Position numbers and translations under genes: made by a program. A DNA stretch of 64,000 nucleotides from Sphingomonas sp. R-74633 (lineage in GTDB: Bacteria > Pseudomonadota > Alphaproteobacteria > Sphingomonadales > Sphingomonadaceae). The notes beneath the pieces are model-generated. The model was given only the letters and a program-made list of their open reading frames with translations, did no database searches and was not told where the DNA came from. The DNA is taken from the NCBI RefSeq assembly GCF_013416555.1, contig NZ_JACCFG010000004.1:533301-597300 (forward strand), given 5' to 3'. Shown here one piece after another: positions 8,127 through 16,061 of this stretch (position 1 is its first letter; each line of letters starts with the position of its first letter).

Positions 8127-8957
8127 TCACTGCGGAAACAGCAAGGTGATCGCCAGCCGGGCGCCCCATTCGGGGCCGCCCGTCGGACTCACGGCGTAAT
8201 ATTTGCCGGTCGCGGCGATCTGGATCGGCTGCTTGCCGATCTTTGCCACGCGTCCCAGCGTCAGGTTGATCGGTACCGTCCACAGCTTGTGCTTCCAGTC
8301 ATAGACCGTCTCGGTGTTGATCCCGATGCTGGTGGTGTCCTTGAAGTTCTTCGAGAGGAACGGCTGGAGGAAGGTGCTGCTCACTTCCGGCCGGTCATCC
8401 TTGCCGGCGACCGACCAGACATGGTTCGCCAGCATGCCGATCGTATAGCCGCTCGGCGTCTGCTTGAGTATCAGCCCGGTCGGCCCCGCTCCCCATCGAT
8501 GCGAGCCGAAATCCGAATTGCCGGTGGGGTAGACGAACACCGGCCCCAGGCCGATCGTCAACCCGCCGCCGGTCTTCGGCTTCAGGAAGAAGCTCTGGGT
8601 AGTATCCCCCAGGCCGGTGCCGCCCAGATTGTCCGGCGCGCTGCGGCCCTGCGAGATGAACGGCACGATCGTGCGCACGATCAGGTCGAGGTCGCCGCCC
8701 AGATGCATCGGGATCACCGGCTGGACATTTAGCGTGTAGCGCACCGCGCCCTCGGGCCCGAAGCAGCAATCGAGATTCTGCTGGAAGGGCACGCTGATCA
8801 GGTCGGAGATTGGGTTGGCGATCTTCGCGGCCAGATCCGCTGAGTCCGCCGCGGCGGGCGGCGTGTCGGGCGCTGGCGCCTCGGGAACGCGGTCATCCTG
8901 CGCCCGGGCGGGCAAGCTCGCGGCAAGGGCAAAGAGCAGCAGCGCGGGCCTGAGCAT
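8127..8957 (-). CDS. Outer-membrane beta-barrel protein of the 'neuromedin U'/transporter-annotated family
   Basis: 276 residues; signal peptide to about residue 22 (ARAQ), then an acidic Ala/Pro linker. The barrel-like domain contains ANPISDLISVPFQQN, a Gly-rich GLGDTTQSFFL segment and GPEWGARLAITLLFP at the end. This order is typical of a common proteobacterial outer-membrane family often misnamed neuromedin U; its transport substrate is not known. ATG 8957 is preceded by GAAGGAA. The upstream in-frame extension to 9272 lacks coding character. It is divergent from the DUF202 gene across about 210 bases. Confidence 0.72.
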   Translation of the reverse strand: MLRPALLLFALAASLPARAQDDRVPEAPAPDTPPAAADSADLAAKIANPISDLISVPFQQNLDCCFGPEGAVRYTLNVQPVIPMHLGGDLDLIVRTIVPFISQGRSAPDNLGGTGLGDTTQSFFLKPKTGGGLTIGLGPVFVYPTGNSDFGSHRWGAGPTGLILKQTPSGYTIGMLANHVWSVAGKDDRPEVSSTFLQPFLSKNFKDTTSIGINTETVYDWKHKLWTVPINLTLGRVAKIGKQPIQIAATGKYYAVSPTGGPEWGARLAITLLFPQ

Positions 8958-9168
8958 GGGCGGTTCCTTCGCAAAACGAAAACCGCACTGTCGCGACACG
9001 GGCGCGCCCCGCCCATCGGGCGCAACCCCCAGCCGAGCGCCGGGCATTCCCCGAGCGCGCGGCCGGGGCGCTCTCAGGGTCTCGACGGCGACGAAGCCGG
9101 GGCTTTCCCCGATGGGCGGCGCGCCCGCGCTTCGGGATGATGGCGCCGCAGCTGAAAGGAATCTCCCG

Positions 9169-9810
9169 ATGAGCGATCTTCCGGGGCCGAAGCGGCCGGA
9201 CCGCTTCAATCCCGCTCCCGTGCCCGACATTCCCGACACCAGCCAGCTGAGTGGCGAGGAAATCCCGACCACCTATTCGCATTTCCGCACCGGGCTTTCG
9301 CGGCACCGCACGGGCTTGTCCGAGCACCGCACCGACCTGTCCGAATATCGCACCGACCTCTCGACGCACCGGACCGACCTGTCGACCGAGCGCACCGAGC
9401 TTTCGATGCGCCGCAGCGGCATGTCGGTGCAGCGCACCCGGATGAGCGCCGACCGCACCTTGATGTCGGTGATCCGCACCTCGCTCTCGCTGATCGGCTT
9501 CGGCTTCACCCTCGCCCAGTTCTTCAGCAAGCTGCGCGATGCGGGCACGATCACCCACGCCGCCGCGCCGCGCAACTTCGGGCTGATGCTGATCCTGCTC
9601 GGCGTGCTGCTGCTGATCGGCGGCATCGTGCGCCACCTCCAGTTCGCGATCGAGCTGCGCAACCTGCGCGGCTCGATGGTCCGCGAGGGACTGCTGCACG
9701 GCGAGATGAAATATCCGATCTCGCTCACGCTGATCACGGCGATCCTGCTGCTCGCCATCGGCGTGGCAGCGGCAGTCAACATCGTCTGGGGCCTGGGGAT
9801 TTTCGGCTGA
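9169..9810 (+). CDS. DUF202 membrane protein with an expanded RT-x-x-S heptad tract
   Basis: 213 residues. After a Pro-rich N-terminus (1-38), ten uninterrupted seven-residue units run from residue 39 to 108, each of the form xRTxLSx (HRTDLSE, YRTDLST, ERTELSM and so on). They lead directly into a DUF202-type domain with three membrane segments (about 107-125, 139-160 and 184-207). The last units are the RTxxS..RTSLSLIGFG signature normally seen once or twice at the start of DUF202. AAGGA 8 bases before ATG supports the start. It overlaps the FGE gene by one base (TGATG), so the two are co-translated. Function unknown. Confidence 0.8.
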   Translation: MSDLPGPKRPDRFNPAPVPDIPDTSQLSGEEIPTTYSHFRTGLSRHRTGLSEHRTDLSEYRTDLSTHRTDLSTERTELSMRRSGMSVQRTRMSADRTLMSVIRTSLSLIGFGFTLAQFFSKLRDAGTITHAAAPRNFGLMLILLGVLLLIGGIVRHLQFAIELRNLRGSMVREGLLHGEMKYPISLTLITAILLLAIGVAAAVNIVWGLGIFG

Positions 9811-10763
9811 TGGAAATGCACCTGATGCGCCCGCGCCTGGACGGCCCGCCCGAGCGCGACATGGTCTGGATCCCCGGGGGCAGCTTCACCATGGGGTCCG
9901 AGGATCACTATCCCGAGGAGCGCCCGCTACGCCCCGCCCAGGTAAAGGGCTTCTGGATCGACCGTACGCCAGTCACCAACCGCGACTTCGCGCGCTTCGT
10001 CGAGGCGACGGGACACCGTACCGTCGCCGAGACCCCGCCCGATCCCGAGGACTATCCCGGGGCTTTGCCCGAGATGCTGGTCGCTGCGTCGGTGGTGTTC
10101 ACCCCGCCGGCCCGCCCGGTCGATCCGAACGGGCCGGTGACGCAGTGGTGGGCGATGGTACCGGGCGCGGACTGGCGCCACCCGACCGGGCCGGAGAGCA
10201 GCATCGAGGGGCTGGAGGATCACCCGGTAGTCCATGTCGCGCTCGCCGATGTCGAGGCCTATGCCGAATGGGCCGGCGCCGACCTCGCGACCGAAGCCGA
10301 ATGGGAGTTTGCCGCGCGCGGCGGGCTGACGGGCGTCGAATATGCCTGGGGCGACAGCTTCCTGGTCGACGGCGCACACATGGCCAACACCTGGCAGGGT
10401 GCCTTCCCTTACGCCAACACGCTCGAGGATGGCTGGCTGCGCACCTCGCCGGTGGGCAGCTTCCCGGCCAATGGCTTCGGCCTGGCCGACATGATCGGCA
10501 ATGTCTGGGAATGGACCAGCGACTGGTGGTCGACGCCGGTGGTGCAGAGCCGCCATTGCTGCAGCGTCGAGCCGCGCACACCCAGCCGCGAGGACAGCGT
10601 CGAGCCTGGCGGCCCGCTCCCGATCCCGCGCCGCGTGCTAAAGGGCGGATCGCATCTCTGCGCGCCCAATTACTGCCGGCGCTACCGCCCGGCGGCGCGC
10701 CATGCCCACCCGATCGACACCTCGACATCGCATATCGGCTTTCGCTGCGTGCTGCGGCCCTGA
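9810..10763 (+). CDS. Formylglycine-generating enzyme (sulfatase maturase)
   Basis: 317-residue FGE-sulfatase domain protein. It is predicted to oxidise the Cys in a sulfatase C-x-P/A-x-R motif to formylglycine, using copper and oxygen. Landmarks: WIPGGSFTMGS near residues 20-30, GLADMIGNVWEW around 224-235, and the C-terminal active-site pair Cys284 and Cys289 in GGSHLCAPNYCRRYRP, followed by GFRC. Presence of both cysteines separates true FGEs from the many cysteine-free SUMF-domain proteins. The likely client is the arylsulfatase at 6479-8017 (CTAGR). The start overlaps the DUF202 stop codon. No signal peptide, consistent with cytosolic maturation. Confidence 0.93.
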   Translation: MEMHLMRPRLDGPPERDMVWIPGGSFTMGSEDHYPEERPLRPAQVKGFWIDRTPVTNRDFARFVEATGHRTVAETPPDPEDYPGALPEMLVAASVVFTPPARPVDPNGPVTQWWAMVPGADWRHPTGPESSIEGLEDHPVVHVALADVEAYAEWAGADLATEAEWEFAARGGLTGVEYAWGDSFLVDGAHMANTWQGAFPYANTLEDGWLRTSPVGSFPANGFGLADMIGNVWEWTSDWWSTPVVQSRHCCSVEPRTPSREDSVEPGGPLPIPRRVLKGGSHLCAPNYCRRYRPAARHAHPIDTSTSHIGFRCVLRP

Positions 10764-10990
10764 CCGGTCTTGCAATGTAGGATTTCGTCTGTTTCCCTCT
10801 TTGCGCCAGGCTTGCTGCCCGGCCGCTCTTTGCTCTGTTGGAAAGATAGGATCACGCTCGCGCAAGGATCTTGCGAGATGCGCGCCGTTACGCCGAACTG
10901 TGTCAACCTAAGCGGCGAGAAAACACGCGCTTGGCGCGTCCTTCATGCCCTTTGGCGAGTCGCCGCCGCCGGCGCTGTAGGAAAGCCGGG

Positions 10991-11965
10991 CTATTGCTTC
11001 GGCATGTTCATGTGCAGCGGCAGCGACAGGTCGAGCATGAAGGCGGTGCCCTTTGTGCGGTTCTTCTCGCCGAACTCCTGCAGCACCTTGATCCGGAAGC
11101 TCGCCGGGCTGCGGCCGAGCACGGTGTTGAAGGCCATGGTGCCGCCCACGCCGCTCACCCGGCCCTTATAGGGGCCCTGCGTGGCACCGCCGCCGGTGTC
11201 GCCGGTCAGCTGCTCGAAATGATAGCCGAGCACGCCGATCGAGAATTTCTTCGACAGCGCCTTCTCGACCGACAATTCGGCATGGAAGTCGTTCCCCGAA
11301 TCATAGTCGGTGTCCTTGTTATTGCCGTTGAAGGTGATGCCGACCTTGCTGCTGACATCCCAGCCGGATGCTTCGTCATGGAAGCTCATCGCCCCGGAGA
11401 CATCCTCGGCCCAGCGATGGAAGGAGAGGTTGGCGAGCGCGTCGGCGCGGTAATAGCCGACGGGGATGTTCACCAGCCCGCTCAGCTGGGCGTGGAACTT
11501 GCCGCTCTTCCAGCCGAGCGAGACCATGCCGATCGGGTCGCCCACCATCACATTCGCGTCGTGCCGGCGAATGTCGATCTGGCGGCCGAGCGGCCCGGTG
11601 ATCACGGCGGAAGCGTCGATCATCGGCGCGCCGACCGGCAGCACGCCGCCGATCGCCAGCGTGCCGCCCAGGAAGTTGGTGCTCGGCACGGCGACCAGCG
11701 TAGTGAAGTTCGCCGCGATCGTCGCATCGACATCGGTGACCAAGCTGCCGCCGATCTTGAAGTCGCGCTGCGAGTTGGTGCCGCCGGTGTAAACGAAGAT
11801 GGTATTGTCGATATAGATGCCGGTGAGCGGGGGCTGGACCGCCGTGGCGGGACCGCCGCTGCCCAGCAGATAGACGCTCGAGCCATTCTCGTCGGCCCGT
11901 GCCGCGCCGCCTGCCGTCACCGAAAAGGCGGTGGCCGCCAACAGGATAGAGAGCTTTCTGGTCAT
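10991..11965 (-). CDS. Outer-membrane protein, MetA-pathway-of-phenol-degradation/SphA-like family
   Basis: 324 residues; signal peptide 1-24 (AARAD), then alternating beta strands of an outer-membrane barrel. The pattern ENGSSVYLLGSGG near the start and GITFNGNNKDTDYDSGNDFHAE, GVLGYHFEQLTGD and KVLQEFGEKNRTKG later resembles the transporter family often annotated as MetA-pathway of phenol degradation. This is probably a channel for hydrophobic compounds, but no degradation genes are nearby. ATG 11965 begins the signal peptide and has an AGGAG-type site upstream. It is divergent from the DUF3313 gene. Confidence 0.75.
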   Translation of the reverse strand: MTRKLSILLAATAFSVTAGGAARADENGSSVYLLGSGGPATAVQPPLTGIYIDNTIFVYTGGTNSQRDFKIGGSLVTDVDATIAANFTTLVAVPSTNFLGGTLAIGGVLPVGAPMIDASAVITGPLGRQIDIRRHDANVMVGDPIGMVSLGWKSGKFHAQLSGLVNIPVGYYRADALANLSFHRWAEDVSGAMSFHDEASGWDVSSKVGITFNGNNKDTDYDSGNDFHAELSVEKALSKKFSIGVLGYHFEQLTGDTGGGATQGPYKGRVSGVGGTMAFNTVLGRSPASFRIKVLQEFGEKNRTKGTAFMLDLSLPLHMNMPKQ

Positions 11966-12198
11966 CGGAGGCGCTCCTGCTTGGAATTGCCTCCGGGCGT
12001 AGCAACCGCCCGCACGCCCCTGAATCGGGGAAAACCCCCGCCGCCCGCCCGGACGATCCCCCGGCGCCGCTCGGCCCGTCGCAACCGGCGCCCCGAGGCT
12101 GGGCCATGGAAGCTCCCCCGCCCGGACGCGGGTTTGCCCCGATGGCGAGCCCCGGCGCTTCGCCACATGTTCGCCGCTCCCTTTCCCAGGAGACGGCC

Positions 12199-12891
12199 AT
12201 GGCCCGGAAACTCATCGCAGTCCTGTCGGCAGCGGCGCTGCTGAGCTTTGCCAACCCCGCCCTCGCGCAGAAAAAGGCGGCGCCGGAGAACTGGGACGGG
12301 ATGGTCAAGGTCAAGGCCAAGCGCGTCGACCTCGCCTATCTGCTGCCGAACGCGGATTTCCGCGGCTATACCAAGGTGATGATCGACCCCACCCAGGTGT
12401 CGTTCCGCAAGAACTGGCAGCGCGACAGCAACGACATGACCGCCGGAACGCGCGTCACCGACGACGACGCCCGCCGCATCCTCGACGAAGCCCAGAAGGG
12501 CTTCAACAAGATCCTCGCCGAGGCCTATCAGAAGGCCGGCTATCAGGTGGTGACCGCCCCGGGCGCCGATGTGCTGCGCCTCACTCCCGGGCTCGTCGAT
12601 CTCGACGTCGAGGCGCCGGACACGATGAGTCCCGGCATCACCCGCACCTATACGCATGAGGCTGGCGGCGCGATCTTCGTGCTCGAGGCGCGGGATTCGC
12701 TGAGCAACCAGCTGCTCGGGCGCGCCGTGGATGGGCAGGAAACCAGCGACTTCGGCCCCTATATCCGCAACCGCGCGACCAACGCCGGTGCGTTCGAGCA
12801 GCTGTTCGACGAATGGGCGAAGATCAGCGTGAAGGCGCTTGCCGAGCTCAAGGAGCAGTCGCCGATCAATACTGCCGGCATGAAGAAGTAG
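12199..12891 (+). CDS. DUF3313-like periplasmic protein
   Basis: 230 residues with a signal peptide (1-23, ALAQ). The mature protein has VDLAYLLPNADFRGYTKVMIDPTQVSFRKNW near the start, a central helix (ARRILDEAQKGFNKILAEAYQKAGY) and AGGAIFVLEARDSLSNQLLGRAVD. This order resembles DUF3313 lipoproteins, but no lipobox Cys is visible here. AGGAGA 6 bases before ATG supports the start. The outer-membrane protein gene follows 14 bases downstream, so they are likely one operon. Function unknown. Confidence 0.7.
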   Translation: MARKLIAVLSAAALLSFANPALAQKKAAPENWDGMVKVKAKRVDLAYLLPNADFRGYTKVMIDPTQVSFRKNWQRDSNDMTAGTRVTDDDARRILDEAQKGFNKILAEAYQKAGYQVVTAPGADVLRLTPGLVDLDVEAPDTMSPGITRTYTHEAGGAIFVLEARDSLSNQLLGRAVDGQETSDFGPYIRNRATNAGAFEQLFDEWAKISVKALAELKEQSPINTAGMKK

Positions 12892-12905
12892 CGAGAGCTT
12901 GCACC

Positions 12906-13685
12906 ATGTATGTGCGCCTGTTCGCCCTGGCGGCGCTCGCCCTGCCCGCCCTCGCCCATGCCCAGGAGCAGGAGGAAGAGGCGTCGCCAAGCGGCCGCGA
13001 CATCACCCGCCCGGTCCTGACGCTGGACCTGCGCACCGAGGTCGCGCGGGAGGATGACCAGGACAAGCTGACGGTCACGCTGCGCCACGATCACCCCGTC
13101 GATCTGGGCGGCGGCTGGCGCGTCAACCTGCGCGTCGACTTGCCGGTGAAGATCGTCGATGCCGAGGAGGAAGCCGACACCGGCACCACGATCGGGCTGA
13201 GCAATGTCCTGTTCCAGGCGATCTTCATCCGCGAGCTGGGCGAGGATCAGGGCTTCGGCTTCGGCACCCAGGTCAAGCTCCCCTCGGCGAGCGACAGCCG
13301 GTTCGGCAGCACCCAGTGGCAACTCCTGCCCACCGCCGGCTATCGCTGGCCCGCGCATGGCATCTCGAAGGAGAGCTTCTTCCAGATCCTCACCCGCTAC
13401 CGCTTCAGCCTGGCGGACGGCAGCGGCCGCGCCACTGCGAGCGAGCTGCAATTCTCGCCCAACCTGGAGATCGGCCTGCCCGGCAAGGCCTATTTCTCGA
13501 TCTTCCCGAGCACCGATATCCGCTATGACTTCAAGACCAAGTCGTTCTTCCTGCCGCTCAACCTGGAAGTGGGCAAGAAATGGGGAAGGCTCGTCACCTC
13601 GCTGGAGGGCGGGGTCGGCCTGATCGAGGGTAATGCGGCGCCCTATCAGTGGAAGGTAGAGGCGCGGATCGGCCTGCGCTTCTAG
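12906..13685 (+). CDS. Putative outer-membrane beta-barrel protein
   Basis: 259 residues; signal peptide 1-20 (AHAQ), then an acidic stretch (EQEEEASP) and alternating strands ending in the aromatic-terminated WKVEARIGLRF, as expected for insertion by the BAM machinery. I do not recognise the family with certainty; the strand pattern is like small transporter-type barrels. ATG 12906 begins the signal peptide, although the frame is open from 12813 inside the upstream gene. Its close position after the DUF3313-like gene suggests the two act together at the envelope. Confidence 0.65.
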   Translation: MYVRLFALAALALPALAHAQEQEEEASPSGRDITRPVLTLDLRTEVAREDDQDKLTVTLRHDHPVDLGGGWRVNLRVDLPVKIVDAEEEADTGTTIGLSNVLFQAIFIRELGEDQGFGFGTQVKLPSASDSRFGSTQWQLLPTAGYRWPAHGISKESFFQILTRYRFSLADGSGRATASELQFSPNLEIGLPGKAYFSIFPSTDIRYDFKTKSFFLPLNLEVGKKWGRLVTSLEGGVGLIEGNAAPYQWKVEARIGLRF

Positions 13686-13873
13686 CCGCGAATTACCCGC
13701 TTGCGGGCGTGTGCAGGCCGGGGTCGGCGGGTGCCATCGCCATCGGTTCGTCGCGCGGCGCGGTCGAACCAACCCCGCAATCAACCGCCCTGCCGGGGCT
13801 GTTCATCTGCGAGACAGGTTGACCTGAACACGCAAGGCCAGCCGGTGGGGGCAGTTTAGAGGAGGTTGCCTCA

Positions 13874-14749
13874 ATGCGTGTCATTTCCAAAAGGTCGGGG
13901 GTTCGCTTCCTGGCCGCCATGCTCGCCGTGTCTGCCTCGAGCAGCGCGTTTGCGCAGCAGCAGAGCTCGCCCGATTCCAATATCGTCGTGAATGGTCCGG
14001 CCCCGTCCGAAATGGTCGCAGGGCCTGAGGTCAAGGGCGTCATCGTCGCACGCAATGGCGACCGCGTGAAGGTCGCGACCGCCGACGGGCAGAGCACGAT
14101 CATCACCATCAGCGATACGACGCGGGTCAAGGCCGGCGGCGGCCTGCTCGGCAGCCAGAAGCTCGCCGCAGACTCGCTGCTCAACGGGCTGCCGGTCACC
14201 GTCAAGACGCTGCAGCCGCGTGATGCCCAGGCAGGTGGTCAGCTCTATGCGAGCCAGATCACCCTCAAGAAGAATGATCTGCGCACCGCGACGATGATCC
14301 AGAGCGGAACGTCCCAGCGCTTCGACGAGCAGACCGCGGCGACCGAGGCGCTGCGTGGCCGCATGGCCGATATCGACAAGTACAACATCAAGAGCACGAC
14401 GAACGTGCACTTCGATGTCGGCAAGTCGAACCTTTCCGAGCAGGACAAAGCGCAGCTTTGCGGCACGGCAACCGAGGCGCAGGGCACCGAGAATGCGCTG
14501 ATGCTGGTGGTCGGCTATACCGATTCGACCGGCGGCGAAGACCTCAACCAGGAGCTCAGCGAGAAGCGCGCCGCGCGCGTCATCAACTATCTCCAGCAGG
14601 CCTGTGGCTGGAAGCCGTATCGCATGCTGACCCCGACGGGCATGGCCAAGGCCGACCCGCTGGCGAGCAACGATACGCCCGAAGGCAAGGCGCAGAACCG
14701 CCGCGTTGCGGTGAATGTGCTGGTCAGCAAGAGCGTCGACGGCTTGTAA
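13874..14749 (+). CDS. OmpA family protein
   Basis: 291 residues. Signal peptide to about residue 28 (AFAQ), a middle beta region (VKGVIVARNGDRVKVATADG), and a C-terminal OmpA/MotB peptidoglycan-binding domain: TTNVHFDVGKSNLSEQDKAQL, VVGYTDSTGGEDLNQELSEKRA and QNRRVAVNVL. It probably anchors the outer membrane to peptidoglycan through meso-diaminopimelate. The middle domain, not a classic eight-stranded barrel, is like other alphaproteobacterial secreted OmpA-domain proteins. A strong AGAGGAGG site lies about 9 bases before ATG, suggesting high expression. It converges on the threonine aldolase gene. Confidence 0.88.
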   Translation: MRVISKRSGVRFLAAMLAVSASSSAFAQQQSSPDSNIVVNGPAPSEMVAGPEVKGVIVARNGDRVKVATADGQSTIITISDTTRVKAGGGLLGSQKLAADSLLNGLPVTVKTLQPRDAQAGGQLYASQITLKKNDLRTATMIQSGTSQRFDEQTAATEALRGRMADIDKYNIKSTTNVHFDVGKSNLSEQDKAQLCGTATEAQGTENALMLVVGYTDSTGGEDLNQELSEKRAARVINYLQQACGWKPYRMLTPTGMAKADPLASNDTPEGKAQNRRVAVNVLVSKSVDGL

Positions 14750-14754
14750 GTTGC

Positions 14755-14781
14755 GTGGGGCTGGCTCCGCGCCGGCCCCAC
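14755..14781. terminator. Stem-loop between convergent ompA-like and ltaE genes
   Basis: GTGGGGCTGGC (14755-14765) pairs with GCCGGCCCCAC (14771-14781): 11 bp with one G-T wobble and a 5-base loop. There is no T run on either side, but its position just after one stop codon and before the other fits a shared transcription end. Confidence 0.6.
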
Positions 14782-14787
14782 AGGCGA

Positions 14788-15843
14788 TCATGCCGCGAGC
14801 GACGCGCTGCCGACGACGGCGTCGCGCAGGTCGTGCGCCAGCTCGGCCACCCGGTCGAGCTGCGCGTCCCAGGCGAACATGAAGCGGGCGCCGCCGCCGA
14901 TGAAGGTGTAGAAACGCCAGCCGCGCGCGCGCAGCCGGTCGAGCACTTGCGGAGCGGCTTCGAGGAAGACGGCGTTCGCCTGCACGGGGAACATCAGCCG
15001 TAGCCCCGGCAGCTCCTCGACCTGCGCGGCGAGCAAATGCGCGCAGGCATTGCCGTGCTCGGCATTGCGCAGCCACGCGCCGCTTTCGAGCAGGCCGATC
15101 CACGGCGCCGACAGGAAGCGCATCTTCGAGGCGAGCTGCCCCGCCTGTTTGCAGCGATAGTCGAAGTCCTCGGCGAGGGCGCGATCGAAGAACAGGATCG
15201 CCTCCCCCACCGCCATGCCGTTCTTGGTACCGCCGAAGCAAAGCACGTCGACGCCCGCCTGCCAGGTCATCTCGGCGGGTGTGCAGCCGAGCGTGGCGCA
15301 GGCGTGCGGGAAGCGCGCGCCGTCCATGTGCAGCTTGAGCCCCAGTTCGCGGCAGACCGCAGAGATCGCCTTGATCTCGTCAATCGCATAGACCTGCCCG
15401 GTCTCGGTCGGCTGGGTGATGGTGACGACGCGGGGCTTGGGGAAATGGATGTCCGAGCGGCTGGTCGCCAGCGCGCGGATCGCCTCCGGGTTCAGCTTGC
15501 CGTCGGGCGTATGCGCGACGAGCAGCTTGGCGCCGTTGGAGAAGAATTCCGGCGCGCCGCACTCGTCGGTCTCGACATGCGCGGAGGCCGCGCAGATCAC
15601 GCTGTGATAGGACTGGCCGAGCGAGGCGAGCGCCAGCGAATTGGCCGCGGTGCCATTGAACACGAAGAACACTTCCGCGTCCGCATCGAACAGCTTGCGA
15701 AAGGCATCCGCCGCCTGCTGCGTCCATTCGTCATCGCCGTAGGCGACCGCGGAACCCTGGTTCGCGACCTCCATCGCGGCAAAGGCTTCGGGGCAGATAC
15801 CGGCATAATTATCGCTGGCGAACTGTTGCGGCGTAAGCGTCAT
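14788..15843 (-). CDS. ltaE: Low-specificity L-threonine aldolase
   Basis: 351-residue PLP enzyme of the beta-eliminating lyase family; it cleaves L-threonine or L-allo-threonine to glycine and acetaldehyde. FASDNYAGICPEA near the N-terminus, FNGTAANSLAL (62-72), LHMDGARF with the cofactor-binding Asp, and GGTKNGM with Schiff-base Lys207 are all present. Length fits the family. ATG 15843 was chosen because it starts the conserved N-terminus and is preceded by AAGGGA. The frame is open upstream to 16092, but that part is not protein-like and instead holds a structured leader. It converges with the OmpA-like gene. Confidence 0.92.
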   Translation of the reverse strand: MTLTPQQFASDNYAGICPEAFAAMEVANQGSAVAYGDDEWTQQAADAFRKLFDADAEVFFVFNGTAANSLALASLGQSYHSVICAASAHVETDECGAPEFFSNGAKLLVAHTPDGKLNPEAIRALATSRSDIHFPKPRVVTITQPTETGQVYAIDEIKAISAVCRELGLKLHMDGARFPHACATLGCTPAEMTWQAGVDVLCFGGTKNGMAVGEAILFFDRALAEDFDYRCKQAGQLASKMRFLSAPWIGLLESGAWLRNAEHGNACAHLLAAQVEELPGLRLMFPVQANAVFLEAAPQVLDRLRARGWRFYTFIGGGARFMFAWDAQLDRVAELAHDLRDAVVGSASLAA

Positions 15844-16020
15844 ACTCGATCCCTTGTCAGTGCTGGCACCGGGAATCAGGTCGACGTGAAATGCGGCAGT
15901 GGATCCCGTTTGTTGCCGGTCCGGCCACATCCCCTCTTGCGAGGGCACCACCTTGCTCGGGAGCAGGTTGGTGCCGGGCGTCGGCCCGACTCTTGATGCG
16001 GGGCCGGCTGTAATAATCTT
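15844..16020 (-). promoter_or_regulatory. Structured leader upstream of ltaE
   Basis: The 5' region of the threonine aldolase gene can fold into a long hairpin at 15944-15975 (outer stem GGCACC/GGTGCC, inner CCT-GCT/AGC-A-AGG) and an adjacent perfect hairpin CCCTC-GCAA-GAGGG at 15932-15945 with a GNRA loop. The two stems share two bases (15944-15945), so they could compete. I could not match it to a riboswitch consensus I remember (glycine, SAM-I, SAM-II and SAH were considered). Role unproven. Confidence 0.35.
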
Positions 16021-16061
16021 GCGCAACAGATGCAAGATGTTCGAGCCGACCCCCATGATGC

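Noticed and set aside
6347..8149. A 600-codon plus-strand frame opposite the arylsulfatase
   Set aside because: The sulfatase on the other strand has all catalytic motifs; this frame has none.
10861..10880. Short hairpin CGCAAG/CTTGCG between the FGE and outer-membrane genes as a terminator
   Set aside because: Only six base pairs with a three-base loop and no T run; too weak to call.
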